NCBI RefSeq assembly: GCF_016775475.1
Contig: NZ_JAEUXJ010000002.1
Location: 186,001-250,000 of the forward strand
Length of the DNA stretch: 64,000 bases
Reading direction: 5' to 3'
From: Belnapia mucosa
Lineage (GTDB): Bacteria; Pseudomonadota; Alphaproteobacteria; Acetobacterales; Acetobacteraceae
In this document: one piece after another, positions 1-8,710 of the stretch
Layout: every line of letters begins with the position of its first letter
How positions within the stretch are numbered: the stretch's first letter is position 1
The notes under the pieces: generated by a model
Databases searched by the model: none
The model's input: the letters and a program-made list of their open reading frames with translations, nothing else
Told to the model about the DNA's origin: nothing
Translations under genes and position numbers: made by a program

Positions 1-160
1 TGGTCTGGCGGAAGTCGATCGCGAGCCCCAGCCCCTCGGCCACCTCGGCGCAGAGCGCCTCCACGTCGTCGAGGGTCGCGCTGCCGTATTTATCCGGCTC
101 CCGCACCCCGAGCAGGTTCAAGTTCGGGCCATTCAGGACGACGACCAGCGGCGGCGACAT
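1..160 (-). CDS. aroQ: Type II 3-dehydroquinate dehydratase, N-terminal part (cut by window edge)
   Basis: Reading leftwards from the ATG at 160, the first 53 codons begin [20 protein letters not shown] and continue REPDKYGS. This is the hallmark N-terminus of type II dehydroquinases (NGPNLNLLG...REPxxYG), including the tyrosine of the flexible active-site loop. The enzyme dehydrates 3-dehydroquinate in the shikimate pathway as a cytosolic dodecamer of about 145-150 residues. Only the first third is inside the window, so the catalytic histidine further on cannot be seen. It is divergent from thiS, leaving about 130 bp between the two starts. Confidence 0.93.
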   Translation of the reverse strand, partial: MSPPLVVVLNGPNLNLLGVREPDKYGSATLDDVEALCAEVAEGLGLAIDFRQT

Positions 161-291
161 GGCGGGCGGTTCCGAGGGGTGGGGCGGGGCGGTTGCGCTA
201 GCACGGAGGGGTTTCCGCCCGCAAGCGGAGCGGTTCTGCCCTGCGCCGGCGGCGCCTTGCCCCGGGGCCCGGGCTTCGCCACATTCGTCCC

Positions 292-504
292 ATGGAGGCG
301 ACGATCCCGATTTCCGTGAATGGCGAGGCGCGGCAGGTGCCGGCCGCCGCCACCCTGGCCGATCTGCTGGCGCAGATCGGGCTCGACATCCGCAAGGTGG
401 CGGTCGAGCGTAACCTCGAGATTGTTCCCCGCTCCCGCTATGCCGAGACCCCGCTCGCCGCCGGGGACCGGCTGGAGATCGTGCATTTCATCGGCGGAGG
501 CTGA
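292..504 (+). CDS. thiS: Sulfur carrier protein ThiS
   Basis: A 70-residue ubiquitin-fold protein ending in IGGG; the C-terminal Gly-Gly is the end that is adenylated and thiocarboxylated to donate sulfur to the thiazole ring of thiamine. The family is usually 65-70 residues. The stop lies three bases before the thiG ATG, so the two are transcribed together and their products form the known ThiS-ThiG complex. No thiO, thiE or thiC is adjacent, so the rest of the pathway must lie elsewhere. I looked for a THI-box riboswitch between aroQ and thiS and could not recognise one. Confidence 0.93.
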   Translation: MEATIPISVNGEARQVPAAATLADLLAQIGLDIRKVAVERNLEIVPRSRYAETPLAAGDRLEIVHFIGGG

Positions 505-507
505 ACT

Positions 508-1305
508 ATGGATGGATTGCCCATCGCCGCCCAGGACGACAGCTGGGAGGTTGCCGGCCGGCGCTTCCGCTCGCGCCTCATCGTTGGCACCGGCCGCTAC
601 AAGGACCTGGAGGAAACCGGCCGCGCCATCGAGGCGAGCGGGGCCGAGATCGTCACCGTCGCGGTGCGCCGGGTCAATCTCGGCGACCCGAAGGCGCCGA
701 TGCTCCAGGATTACGTCGATCCCCGGCGCTATACCTACCTGCCCAATACCGCCGGCTGCTTCACCGCCGAGGACGCCGTCCGCACCCTCCGCCTCGCGCG
801 GGAGGCGGGGGGCTGGAACCTGGTGAAGCTCGAGGTGCTGGGCCCGCCACCGTTCCTCTATCCCGATATGCGCGCGACCTTCGAGGCGCTGGAGGCGCTG
901 CTGAAGGACGGGTTCGAGGTGATGGTCTATTGCTCGGACGACCCGATCGCCGCCAAGCGCCTGGAGGAGATGGGGGCAGTCGCGGTGATGCCGCTCGGCG
1001 CCCCGATCGGCTCGGGCCTGGGGATCCAGAACCCGGTGATGATCCGTTCGATCATCGAGAATGCCAAGGTGCCGGTGCTGGTCGATGCCGGGGTCGGCAC
1101 CGCCTCCGACGCCGCCATCGCCATGGAACTGGGCTGCGACGCGGTGCTGATGAACAGCGCCATCGCCCATGCCAAGGACCCGGTGCAGATGGCCCGTGCC
1201 ATGAAGGCGGCGGTGGAGGCGGGGCGGCTGTCCTTCCTCGCCGGGCGGATGCCGCGCCAATACGCCGCCGATCCGTCGAGCCCGCTGGCAGGGCTAATTC
1301 GGTAG
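508..1305 (+). CDS. thiG: Thiazole synthase ThiG
   Basis: A 265-residue TIM-barrel enzyme that builds the thiazole phosphate ring of thiamine from 1-deoxyxylulose 5-phosphate, dehydroglycine/iminoglycine and ThiS thiocarboxylate. The Schiff-base lysine is seen in [10 protein letters not shown] (about K108), the glycine-rich phosphate loops in [13 protein letters not shown], and the barrel end in [12 protein letters not shown] and MNSAIA. Length matches the family. It directly follows thiS, and a strong nested hairpin starts one base after its stop. Beyond K108 the sequence reads [10 protein letters not shown], a slightly unusual version of the usual active-site loop. Confidence 0.96.
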   Translation: MDGLPIAAQDDSWEVAGRRFRSRLIVGTGRYKDLEETGRAIEASGAEIVTVAVRRVNLGDPKAPMLQDYVDPRRYTYLPNTAGCFTAEDAVRTLRLAREAGGWNLVKLEVLGPPPFLYPDMRATFEALEALLKDGFEVMVYCSDDPIAAKRLEEMGAVAVMPLGAPIGSGLGIQNPVMIRSIIENAKVPVLVDAGVGTASDAAIAMELGCDAVLMNSAIAHAKDPVQMARAMKAAVEAGRLSFLAGRMPRQYAADPSSPLAGLIR

Positions 1306-1346
1306 CCGGCGAACCGTTGCCGAATCGCCCTCGGCAAAATCGCCGG
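1306..1346 (+). terminator. Nested stem-loop just after thiG
   Basis: CCGGCGA (1306-1312) pairs with TCGCCGG (1340-1346), and inside it TTGCCGA (1317-1323) pairs with TCGGCAA (1331-1337) around a 7-base loop. Both 7-bp arms are perfect. There is no following T-run, so it is either a factor-assisted terminator or a 3'-end stabiliser for the thiSG message. Confidence 0.5.
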
Positions 1347-1459
1347 TTCGGGAGCGTCCCGGCCGGCGGAACAGCGGGAACTCCAGCGGCCTTCCGGCGG
1401 AGTTTCCGGCGGCCCGGCTAGAGCGCGGGAAAAAAATCCGGCAGCGCGCATTTTCCGCT

Positions 1460-1487
1460 TTGCGTGCCGAGGGGCGGGGCCTATATG
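1460..1487 (+). promoter_or_regulatory. Possible promoter of the decarboxylase leader
   Basis: TTGCGT (1460-1465) and TATATG (1482-1487) resemble -35 and -10 boxes with a 16-bp spacer. This would start a leader of about 240 nt before the decarboxylase ATG. The assignment rests on motif resemblance alone. Confidence 0.3.
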
Positions 1488-1494
1488 CCCGCCC

Positions 1495-1733
1495 AGACGC
1501 AGTACGCACGTGCCTCTGGCCCCAAGCCCACGGAACCCGGCGCCCCTCCACAACGGCGCAGACTAAGGACGGTCACCGCGGCGCAAGGTTTACGCAACGA
1601 CGTCAAGCGTTCTGGCAACCCCGGGGGGCGCGATCCTTCCGGTCCGTTTGGTCGCTGGTTCGTTCGACCGTTTCGTCAATCTGGGGCCGCCGCCCACTTC
1701 GGGGCGGTCCTACTGTCTGTAGGGAATGGTGCG
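1495..1733 (+). ncRNA. Structured 5' leader of the decarboxylase gene, speF-motif candidate
   Basis: The 428-bp gap between thiG and the decarboxylase contains no convincing gene. Its second half is rich in hairpins: CCGCCC/GGGCGG (1690-1695 with 1702-1707) and a perfect CCTAC-TGTCT-GTAGG hairpin ending 10 nt before the ATG. The core around 1583-1607 reads AAGGTTTACGCAACGACGTC. Alphaproteobacterial ornithine decarboxylase genes are known to carry a conserved RNA called the speF motif; position, length and gene context fit it. The match to that RNA family is from memory and was not scored with a covariance model. Confidence 0.5.
1709..1723 (+). promoter_or_regulatory. Hairpin masking the decarboxylase ribosome binding site
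   Basis: CCTAC (1709-1713) and GTAGG (1719-1723) form a perfect 5-bp stem with loop TGTCT. The only Shine-Dalgarno-like sequence before the ATG at 1734 is TAGGGA (1720-1725), most of which is the 3' arm of this hairpin. Folding would hide it, so the hairpin is a candidate on/off element for translation. Confidence 0.5.
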
Positions 1734-2864
1734 ATGACCCCCAAGGTCTCCCGCTTCCTGCGCGATCACGCGCCGGCAACGCCTTGCCTCGTCCTCGATG
1801 TCGATCGGGTCGAGGAGAATTACCGCCGGCTGAACGCGGCGCTGCCGCTCGCCCGCATCTACTACGCCGTGAAGGCGAATCCGGCGGTGCCGGTGCTGGA
1901 GCGTCTGGTCGGCCTCGGCTCCTCCTTCGATGCCGCGAGCTGGGAGGAGATCTCCTCCTGCCTCGCCGCCGGTGCCCGGCCGGAGGCGATCAGCTACGGC
2001 AACACGGTGAAGAAGGAGAGCGCGATCCGCGCCGCCTATGCCGCCGGCGTCCGCATGTTCGCCTTCGATTCGGAAGCCGAGCTGCGCAAGCTCGCCCGCT
2101 CCGCCCCGGGTGCCCAGGTCTATTGCCGCATCCTGGTCGGCAATGTCGGCGCCGAATGGCCGCTCTCGAAGAAATTCGGCTGCGAGCTGGAGATGGCGCG
2201 GGAGCTGATGATCCTGGCCGGCGAGCTCGGCCTCGATCCCTTCGGCCTGTCCTTCCATGTCGGCAGCCAGCAGACCCGGACCGACGCCTATGAGGCGGCG
2301 ATCGCCAAGGTCGCCATGCTCTTCACCGATCTCCGCGACGCGGGGGTGAAGGTCCGCATGGTCAATCTCGGCGGCGGCTATCCGGTTCGCTATCGCTCGG
2401 AAGTGCCGGAGATCGACGATTTCGGCGCCGCCATCATGGGCGCCATGGCGGAGCATTTCGGCAATGCCCTGCCCGACATCGTCATCGAGCCGGGGCGCTT
2501 CATCGTCGGCGATGCCGGCGTGGTCAGCGCCGAGGTGGTGCTGGTCTCGCGCAAGGCGAAGGACGATCCGGTGCGCTGGGTCTATCTCGATATCGGCCGC
2601 TTCGGCGGGCTCGCCGAGACCGAGGGCGAGGCGATCAAATACGCCTTCCGCACCCCGCATGACGGTGGGGTGGATGGCCCCGTGACCATCGCCGGCCCGA
2701 CCTGCGACAGCACGGACACGCTCTACGAGAAGTCCAACTACCGCCTGCCGCTCGCCCTCGATTCCGGCGACCGGGTGGAGCTTCTGGCGACGGGTGCCTA
2801 TGTCACCACCTATGCCAGCCAGGCCTTCAACGGCTTCCGGCCGCTCGCCGAGCACTACGTCTGA
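1734..2864 (+). CDS. Fold IV (type III) PLP-dependent ornithine/lysine decarboxylase
   Basis: A 376-residue eukaryotic-type ornithine decarboxylase homologue that makes putrescine (or cadaverine). The PLP lysine is in YYAVKANP (about residue 47), the phosphate-binding glycines in NLGGGYP, the PLP-ring glutamate in IEPGRF, and the catalytic cysteine-aspartate in GPTCDSTD near residue 325. The reading frame stays open back to 1464, but the family N-terminus and the structured leader both favour the ATG at 1734. Many alphaproteobacterial members accept both ornithine and lysine, so the substrate is not assigned. An Lrp-type regulator follows in the same direction. Confidence 0.88.
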   Translation: MTPKVSRFLRDHAPATPCLVLDVDRVEENYRRLNAALPLARIYYAVKANPAVPVLERLVGLGSSFDAASWEEISSCLAAGARPEAISYGNTVKKESAIRAAYAAGVRMFAFDSEAELRKLARSAPGAQVYCRILVGNVGAEWPLSKKFGCELEMARELMILAGELGLDPFGLSFHVGSQQTRTDAYEAAIAKVAMLFTDLRDAGVKVRMVNLGGGYPVRYRSEVPEIDDFGAAIMGAMAEHFGNALPDIVIEPGRFIVGDAGVVSAEVVLVSRKAKDDPVRWVYLDIGRFGGLAETEGEAIKYAFRTPHDGGVDGPVTIAGPTCDSTDTLYEKSNYRLPLALDSGDRVELLATGAYVTTYASQAFNGFRPLAEHYV

Positions 2865-2908
2865 TTCTTTCCGTTCCCAAGGCTGTTCGCGGCGCATAAT
2901 CTGGCGCC

Positions 2909-3373
2909 ATGGACGAGATCGACCGGAACATCGCCGTCGCCCTGCAACTCGATGGCAGCGCGGGACTGGCGGAGCTGGCGAAGGTGGCGGGGCTTTCGGT
3001 CTCCGCCACTGCGGAACGGGTGAAGCGGCTAGAGGAGCGCGGCGTCATCCGCGGATGGCGCGCCGATCTCGATCCCGTTGCGGCCGGCTGCCCGCTGCTG
3101 GTGCATATCCTCGTCACCGTCGCGCCTGGCCGCGACGAGGCCGCCTTCCGCAAGGCCATGCGGCGGCAGGAGGCGGTGCTGGAATGCCACGCCATCACCG
3201 GTGACTGGACCTATCTGCTGAAGGTCCGCCTGGCCGACCTGCCGGCCCTGGATGCCTTCCTGAACGATGAGCTGCGGGCGCAGTCGGGCGTGCAGCGGGT
3301 GGAAACGCTGCTTGCCATCGCGACCGTCAAGGAAACCTCCATCCTCCCGGTCGCGCCAGCGACCGAGGAGTAG
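2909..3373 (+). CDS. Lrp/AsnC family transcriptional regulator
   Basis: 154 residues. An N-terminal winged helix (DEIDRNIAVALQLDG ... LSVSATAERVKRLEERGVI) is followed by the RAM ligand-binding domain with CHAITGDWTYLLKVR and a C-terminal strand near VETLLAIATVKE. The family senses amino acids and acts as dimers to octamers. It lies 44 bp after the ornithine/lysine decarboxylase in the same direction, so basic amino acids are plausible effectors, by inference only. The gene ends 12 bp from the convergent binding-protein gene. Confidence 0.88.
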   Translation: MDEIDRNIAVALQLDGSAGLAELAKVAGLSVSATAERVKRLEERGVIRGWRADLDPVAAGCPLLVHILVTVAPGRDEAAFRKAMRRQEAVLECHAITGDWTYLLKVRLADLPALDAFLNDELRAQSGVQRVETLLAIATVKETSILPVAPATEE

Positions 3374-3385
3374 GGGAAGGCGGCG

Positions 3386-4975
3386 CTACTGCGCCGCCCG
3401 AACCGCCATCGCCGTGGTGCGCTCGTCCATGCGCGCCTCATAGGTCAGGCCGCGGCGCAGCGCCCAGGAATTCACCAGCTGGAACATCGGGATGATGGCG
3501 GCATCGTCCGTCACCATCTTCACCGCCTCGCGCAGCAGCCGCTCGCGCTGGGCATCATCGATGGTGGCGGCGGCGCGCGCGGTCAGCGCATCCAGCTCCG
3601 GATTGGAATAGCGGCCGCTATTGCTGGCGCCGGTGCGCCGCTCCCGGTCATAGGTGCCGAGAATATTGACCAGCGCATAGCTCGCCTCGCCCGTCACGCT
3701 GCCCCAGCCGGAGAGGCGGATGGCGTATTCCTGCCGGTTGGAGCGCTGCGAGAAGCTGGCCCAGGGCACCGCATCCACCTCGGTGCGGATGCCGATTCGG
3801 GTGAACATCTGCGCCACCGCCTGCGCCGTCTTGGCGTCGTTCGGGTAGCGGTCGTTCGGGCTGTGCAGGGTCATGCGGAAGCCCTGCGGGAAGCCGGCCT
3901 CGGCCAGCAGCCGCTTCGCGCCATCCGGGTCGAAGGCGGTCGGGCGGACATCCGGGTTGTAGCCGAAGGTCCCCTCCGGCAGCCATTGCCCGGTCGGCTG
4001 GGCGGTGCCCTCCATCACCCGTTCGGACAGCGCCTGGCGGTTGATGGCCATGGACAGCGCGCGGCGCACCCGGACATCGTTGAACGGGTTGCCGGGCAGC
4101 GGCTTGCCGTCATTGTCGCTGATGAAGGGCACGTCGCGCTGCCGCGAATGGTCCATCACCAGGTAGATCAGGCGCAGGCCCTGGACCTCGGAGACGGCGA
4201 CCTTCGGTTCCCGCTTCATCCGGGCGAGGTCGGTCGAAGGCACCTGGTCGATCAGGTCCACATCGCCGGCGAGCAGCGCCGCGGTCCGCGCGCCGTCATT
4301 GCCGATGAAGCGGTAATTCACCCGCGCCCAGGGCTCCGGCCCGCGGAAATAGGCCTCGTTCCGCGCCAGCTCGGTCCGGTCGCCGGAGCGGTAGGCGATG
4401 AAGCGGTAGGGGCCGGTGCCGATCGCGGCCTTGCCGCTGTTGTAGTCCTCGGTGCCCGCGCCCTCGGCCGCATGCTTGGCGATGACGGCGACCGAGGCGA
4501 GCTCGGTCGGCAGCAGCGGATGCGGCCGAGCGGTGTGGAAGCGGATGGTCAGCGGGTCCACCACCTCGACGCGCTCGATGGCGCGGACGAAGCCGCCGAA
4601 TCCGCCCGGGCTGCCCGGCACGTTCGGCGTGCGCTGGATGGTGAAGGCCACGTCCTCGGCCGTGAAGTCGCGCCCGTCATGCCATTTCACGCCGGGCCGC
4701 AGCTTGAACTCCCAGACCGTCTCGCCGATCACGCGCCAGCTCTCGGCCAAGCCCGGATAGGGTTGGGCCCGCGCATCGCGCTCCACCAGCCGGTCGAAGA
4801 TATGCATCGCCAAGCTGTTGTTGGGCGAGGCGTTGTAGAAATGCGGATCGACCGAAGTGACGGCGCCGCCGATCCCGATATTGAGGGTCGGGCCCCCCTG
4901 GCTCCCCCCTTGACCCCAGGCGGGCGCGGCGAGGCTGAGGGCGGCGGCGAGGCCGAGCAGTGGGCGGCGGTGCAT
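3386..4975 (-). CDS. ABC transporter periplasmic binding protein, family 5 (DppA/OppA-like)
   Basis: 529 residues with a cleavable Sec signal peptide (MHRRPLLGLAAALSLAAPAW ending near AWG-Q). The body is a peptide/nickel-type binding protein: SVDPHFYN, GLAESWRV, VKWHDGRDFTAEDVAFTI and VRRALSMAINRQAL are family signatures. It delivers a substrate, usually a peptide, opine or similar, to an inner-membrane ABC transporter. It is divergent from a close paralogue at 5239-6828 that heads a full transporter operon; this copy has no permease of its own and may share that one with a different substrate range. Confidence 0.9.
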   Translation of the reverse strand: MHRRPLLGLAAALSLAAPAWGQGGSQGGPTLNIGIGGAVTSVDPHFYNASPNNSLAMHIFDRLVERDARAQPYPGLAESWRVIGETVWEFKLRPGVKWHDGRDFTAEDVAFTIQRTPNVPGSPGGFGGFVRAIERVEVVDPLTIRFHTARPHPLLPTELASVAVIAKHAAEGAGTEDYNSGKAAIGTGPYRFIAYRSGDRTELARNEAYFRGPEPWARVNYRFIGNDGARTAALLAGDVDLIDQVPSTDLARMKREPKVAVSEVQGLRLIYLVMDHSRQRDVPFISDNDGKPLPGNPFNDVRVRRALSMAINRQALSERVMEGTAQPTGQWLPEGTFGYNPDVRPTAFDPDGAKRLLAEAGFPQGFRMTLHSPNDRYPNDAKTAQAVAQMFTRIGIRTEVDAVPWASFSQRSNRQEYAIRLSGWGSVTGEASYALVNILGTYDRERRTGASNSGRYSNPELDALTARAAATIDDAQRERLLREAVKMVTDDAAIIPMFQLVNSWALRRGLTYEARMDERTTAMAVRAAQ

Positions 4976-5238
4976 GACAGGTCTCCCGGATTGCGGCGGA
5001 GACTAAACTCGGTTGCGGTGCCGCGCCAACCGGCTGGCATCCGCCTTGCGATGGCGGGCGGGCTGAACGGGTGGGGCAGGGGCCAGACCATGGAATTGCA
5101 TAGGAACTGGCCAGGGCCACCCCCATTGCCCCCGCTCTGGGCAGCCGGGGGCCGAGTCCCGGCCCGGCCAGCCTGCCTGCTGGCGGGGCGTTAGGCAGGA
5201 TGCTAGCGTTCGGCTCGCTGGGGCTTCCGAGGGACATA

Positions 5239-6828
5239 ATGAGCGGATTTCGTCACGCGGCCGGTTTGGCCGCTGGTCTGGCAATTGCGGCATCCGTCGT
5301 CCTGCCGGCCGGGTCGCAAACCCTGACCATGGGTGTCGGCGCCCCCGTCACCTCGATCGACCCGCACTACCACCAGCTCTCGCCGAATACGGCGGTGGCG
5401 GAGATGATCTTCAGCGCGCTGACCCAGACGGATGCCCATGCGCGGGTCACGCCGGACCTGGCCGAGAGCTGGCGCCCGGTCTCCGACACGGTTTGGGAGT
5501 TCAAGCTGCGGCAGGGCGTCACCTTCCATAACGGCTCGCCCTTCACCGCCGAGGATGTTGCCTTCACCTTCGAGCGAGTGCCGAAGGTGCCCAATTCGCC
5601 CTCCTCCTATGCCATCTACACACGGCCCATCACGCGGGTGGAGATCGTCGACAGCCATACGCTGCACCTGCACACGGCCGTGCCCTATCCGCTGATGCCG
5701 GTCGACCTGGCCAGCGTGAAGATCCTCGACCGCGAGACGCATGCGACCGCGACGACCGAGGCCTTCAATGCCGGCCCGATGGCGATCGGCACCGGCCCCT
5801 TCCGCATGGTCAGCCACCGCAATGGCGACCGGATCGAGTTCGAGCGCAATGACGGCTATTTCGGCGCGCGCCCGGCCTGGAGCCGGGTGAACTACCGGAT
5901 GATCACCAATGACGCCGCCCGCACCGCCGCGCTGCTCGCCGGCGATGTGGATGTGATCGATCAGGTGCCGACCAGCGACCTCGCCAAGCTCCGCAATGAC
6001 CAGCGGCTGACGCTCGCCGAGACCACCGGGCTGCGGATCATCTTCCTCAGCTTCGACCATATACGCGAGGAGTCCTCGCCCTTCGTCCTCGACAATGAGG
6101 GCAAGCCGGTGCCGCGCAACCCGCTGAAGGATGTCCGGGTCCGCCGCGCGCTCTCGATGGCGATCGACCGCAATGCCATCACCGAACGGGTGATGGAGGG
6201 TGCCGCCATCCCGGCCGGGCAATTCCTGCCGGAGGGCAGCTTCGGCTATGTCCCCGGCCTCAACCCGCCGCGGGCGGATGCCGAGGCGGCGAAGCGGCTG
6301 CTGGCCGAGGCGGGATTCCCGCAGGGCTTCCGCATCACCCTGCATGGGCCGAACGACCGCTACCCGAATGATGCCCGCATCATCCAGGCCATCGGCCAGA
6401 TGTGGACCCGCGCCGGCGTGCGGACCGCGGTCGAGGCGCAACCCTGGACCACCTTCGTCGGCCGCGCCGCGCGGCAGGAGCTCTCGGCCTTCCTGATCGG
6501 CTGGGGCACCTCCTCGGGCGAGGCGTCCAACCCGCTGCGCAACCTGACGGCGACCTTCGACCGCGAGAAGGGCTACGGCGCCTCGAATCGCGGCCGCTAT
6601 TCCAACCCCGAGGCGGATCGCATCCTGGAGCAGGCCATGCGCGAACTGGACGACCCGAAGCGCGAGGCCCTGCTGCAACAGGCGACGCGCATGGTGATGG
6701 AGGATGTCGGCATCCTGCCGCTGCACATCCAGAAGAATGCCTGGGCGCTGCGCCGCGGCTTCACCATGGACGCGCGGTCGGATGAGCTGACGCGGGCGCA
6801 GGATGTGCGCCCGGCGGCCGCCCGATGA
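5239..6828 (+). CDS. ABC transporter periplasmic binding protein, family 5 (DppA-like)
   Basis: 529 residues from the ATG at 5239, chosen because GAGGGA sits just upstream and a signal peptide (MSGFRHAAGLAAGLAIAASV ... GSQT) follows; the frame extends 13 codons further up. Motifs match its divergent neighbour (SIDPHYHQ, DLAESWRP, VRRALSMAIDRNAI, AGFPQGFRITLHGPNDRYPN). The stop overlaps the next gene as ATGA, so it leads a binding protein-permease-permease-ATPase-ATPase-lipoprotein operon. The substrate cannot be told from sequence; glutathione, dipeptides and opines are all handled by this family. Confidence 0.92.
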   Translation: MSGFRHAAGLAAGLAIAASVVLPAGSQTLTMGVGAPVTSIDPHYHQLSPNTAVAEMIFSALTQTDAHARVTPDLAESWRPVSDTVWEFKLRQGVTFHNGSPFTAEDVAFTFERVPKVPNSPSSYAIYTRPITRVEIVDSHTLHLHTAVPYPLMPVDLASVKILDRETHATATTEAFNAGPMAIGTGPFRMVSHRNGDRIEFERNDGYFGARPAWSRVNYRMITNDAARTAALLAGDVDVIDQVPTSDLAKLRNDQRLTLAETTGLRIIFLSFDHIREESSPFVLDNEGKPVPRNPLKDVRVRRALSMAIDRNAITERVMEGAAIPAGQFLPEGSFGYVPGLNPPRADAEAAKRLLAEAGFPQGFRITLHGPNDRYPNDARIIQAIGQMWTRAGVRTAVEAQPWTTFVGRAARQELSAFLIGWGTSSGEASNPLRNLTATFDREKGYGASNRGRYSNPEADRILEQAMRELDDPKREALLQQATRMVMEDVGILPLHIQKNAWALRRGFTMDARSDELTRAQDVRPAAAR

Positions 6829-7799
6829 CCGCCTTCCTGCTGCGCCGCTTGATCCAGGCGGCCGCCGTCGTCCTGGTGATGTCGCTGCTGGTCTTCCTCG
6901 GCGTCTTCGCCGTGGGCGACCCGATCGAGATCCTCATCAGCCCCGAGGCCGACCAGTTCGAGCGGGAGCGCGCCATCAAGGCGCTCGGCCTCGACCTGCC
7001 GCTCTGGCGGCAATACCTCGTCTTCCTCGGCAATGCGCTGCGGGGCGATCTCGGCCGGTCCTTCGTCTTCAACGAACCGGCGCTCCGGCTCATCCTCGAC
7101 CGCATGCCGGCGACGCTGGAACTCGCGGTCGGCGCCACCGTCGCGGCGCTGATCATCGGCCTGCCGCTCGGCCTCTATGCCGGGCTGAAGCCGAACTCGC
7201 CGCTCAGCAAGGGAATCATGGCGACCAGCATCCTCGGCTTCTCGCTGCCGACCTTCTGGGTCGGGCTGATGCTCATCATGGTCTTCGCGGTGCAACTCGG
7301 CTGGTTGCCCTCCACGGGCCGGGGCGAGACGGTGACGATCCTCGGCATGCGCTGGTCCTTCCTGACGCGGGACGGCATCGCCCATCTCATCATGCCGGCG
7401 CTGAACCTCGCCTTGTTCAAGATCAGCCTCGTCATCCGCCTGACCCGCGCCGGCGTGCGGGAGACGATGCTGATGGACTACGTGAAATTCGCCCGCGCCA
7501 AGGGCCTCAGCCCGGCCCGTGTCACCTTCGTGCATGTCTTCAAAAACATCCTGATCCCGGTCGTGACGGTGGTGGGGCTGGAATTCGGCGGCACCATCGC
7601 CTTCTCCGTGGTGACGGAGAGCGTCTTCGCCTGGCCGGGCATGGGCAAGCTCATCATCGACAGCATCAACGTGCTGGATCGTCCGGTGATGGTCGCCTAT
7701 CTGATGATGATCGTCCTCCTCTTCATCACCATCAATCTGGTGGTCGACATCACCTATTCCCTGCTCGATCCGCGCGTCCGGCTGGAGGGCAAGTCATGA
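6825..7799 (+). CDS. ABC transporter permease, DppB-type
   Basis: 324 residues, inner membrane, about six transmembrane helices starting with LLRRLIQAAAVVLVMSLLVF. The cytoplasmic coupling loop is RAGVRETMLMDYVKFARAKG followed by LSPARV, the family EAA motif. It pairs with the DppC-type protein downstream to form the channel. Start and stop overlap its neighbours as ATGA at both ends, indicating translational coupling. Confidence 0.94.
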   Translation: MTAFLLRRLIQAAAVVLVMSLLVFLGVFAVGDPIEILISPEADQFERERAIKALGLDLPLWRQYLVFLGNALRGDLGRSFVFNEPALRLILDRMPATLELAVGATVAALIIGLPLGLYAGLKPNSPLSKGIMATSILGFSLPTFWVGLMLIMVFAVQLGWLPSTGRGETVTILGMRWSFLTRDGIAHLIMPALNLALFKISLVIRLTRAGVRETMLMDYVKFARAKGLSPARVTFVHVFKNILIPVVTVVGLEFGGTIAFSVVTESVFAWPGMGKLIIDSINVLDRPVMVAYLMMIVLLFITINLVVDITYSLLDPRVRLEGKS

Positions 7800-8710
7800 G
7801 CACCACCACCATCGCCGCCGCCCCCGCGGCGCCGAAGGTCGAGACGCCCTTTCAGCGCTTCGTCTCGGAATTCGCCGCCTCCCGCATCGCGCTCTTCGGG
7901 CTGGTGCTGTTCCTCGCCATCGTCGCCATCGCGGTGCTGGCGCCCTTCATCGCGCCGCAGAATCCCTATGACCTCGCCCAGCTCGACATCATGGACGGGC
8001 GGCTGGAGCCGGGGACGGTGGGCGCCGGCGGCTTCACCTACTGGCTCGGCACGGATGACCAAGGGCGGGACATGCTCTCGGGCATCATGTACGGCCTCCG
8101 CATCTCGCTGATGGTGGGCGCCGGCTCGGCCATCATCGCCTGCCTGGTCGGCGCCTCGCTCGGCATGCTGGCGGCCTATGCCGGCGGGCGGACCGACAGC
8201 CTCATCATGCGGCTGGTCGACCTGCAGCTCTCCTTCCCGGCCATCCTCGCCGCGCTGATGATCCTGGCCTTCCTCGGCAAGGGCATCCTCAACGTCGTCT
8301 TCGCGCTCGTGATCGTGGAATGGGCCTATTACGCCCGCACCGTGCGCGGCTCCGCCCTCGTCGAGCGCCGCCGTGAGTATATTGAGGCGGCGCAATGCCT
8401 TGCTTTGCCGACGCGGCGCATCATCTTCCGCCACCTGCTGCCGAATTGCCTGCCGCCGCTGATCGTCGTCGGCACCATGCAGGTGGCCCGCGCCATCGCG
8501 CTGGAGGCGACGCTCTCCTTCCTCGGCCTCGGCGTGCCCATCACCGAGCCCTCGCTCGGCCTCCTCATCGCCAATGGCTACGAATACATGCTGAGTGGAA
8601 AATACTGGATCAGCTTCTATCCCGGCATCGCCCTCCTGGTGACCATCGTCTCCATCAACCTGGTCGGCGACCAGTTGCGGGACGTGCTGAACCCGAGGCT
8701 GAAGCGATGA
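7796..8710 (+). CDS. ABC transporter permease, DppC-type
   Basis: 304 residues from ATG 7796, which overlaps the stop of the previous permease. It has the N-terminal extension and first helix typical of DppC/OppC (RFVSEFAASRIALFGLVLFL), the periplasmic LGTDDQGRDMLSGIMYG signature, and the coupling loop YIEAAQCLALPTRRIIFRHL. It is the second half of the channel. The frame stays open far upstream but that part is antisense to nothing and overlaps the DppB-type gene in another frame, so it is not coding. Confidence 0.93.
   Translation: MSTTTIAAAPAAPKVETPFQRFVSEFAASRIALFGLVLFLAIVAIAVLAPFIAPQNPYDLAQLDIMDGRLEPGTVGAGGFTYWLGTDDQGRDMLSGIMYGLRISLMVGAGSAIIACLVGASLGMLAAYAGGRTDSLIMRLVDLQLSFPAILAALMILAFLGKGILNVVFALVIVEWAYYARTVRGSALVERRREYIEAAQCLALPTRRIIFRHLLPNCLPPLIVVGTMQVARAIALEATLSFLGLGVPITEPSLGLLIANGYEYMLSGKYWISFYPGIALLVTIVSINLVGDQLRDVLNPRLKR

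Noticed and set aside
161-291. Possible thiamine (THI-box) riboswitch before thiS
   Set aside because: I could not find the conserved CUGAGA and the 3' GAxxCUGAUC-type elements; regulation, if any, is not visible.
133-1260. A 375-codon minus-strand frame opposite thiS-thiG
   Set aside because: thiS and thiG are unambiguous on the plus strand; this frame is low-complexity shadow.
1464-1733. In-frame 90-codon N-terminal extension of the decarboxylase
   Set aside because: The family starts at the ATG at 1734, the extension has no similarity I recognise, and the DNA is better explained as a structured leader.
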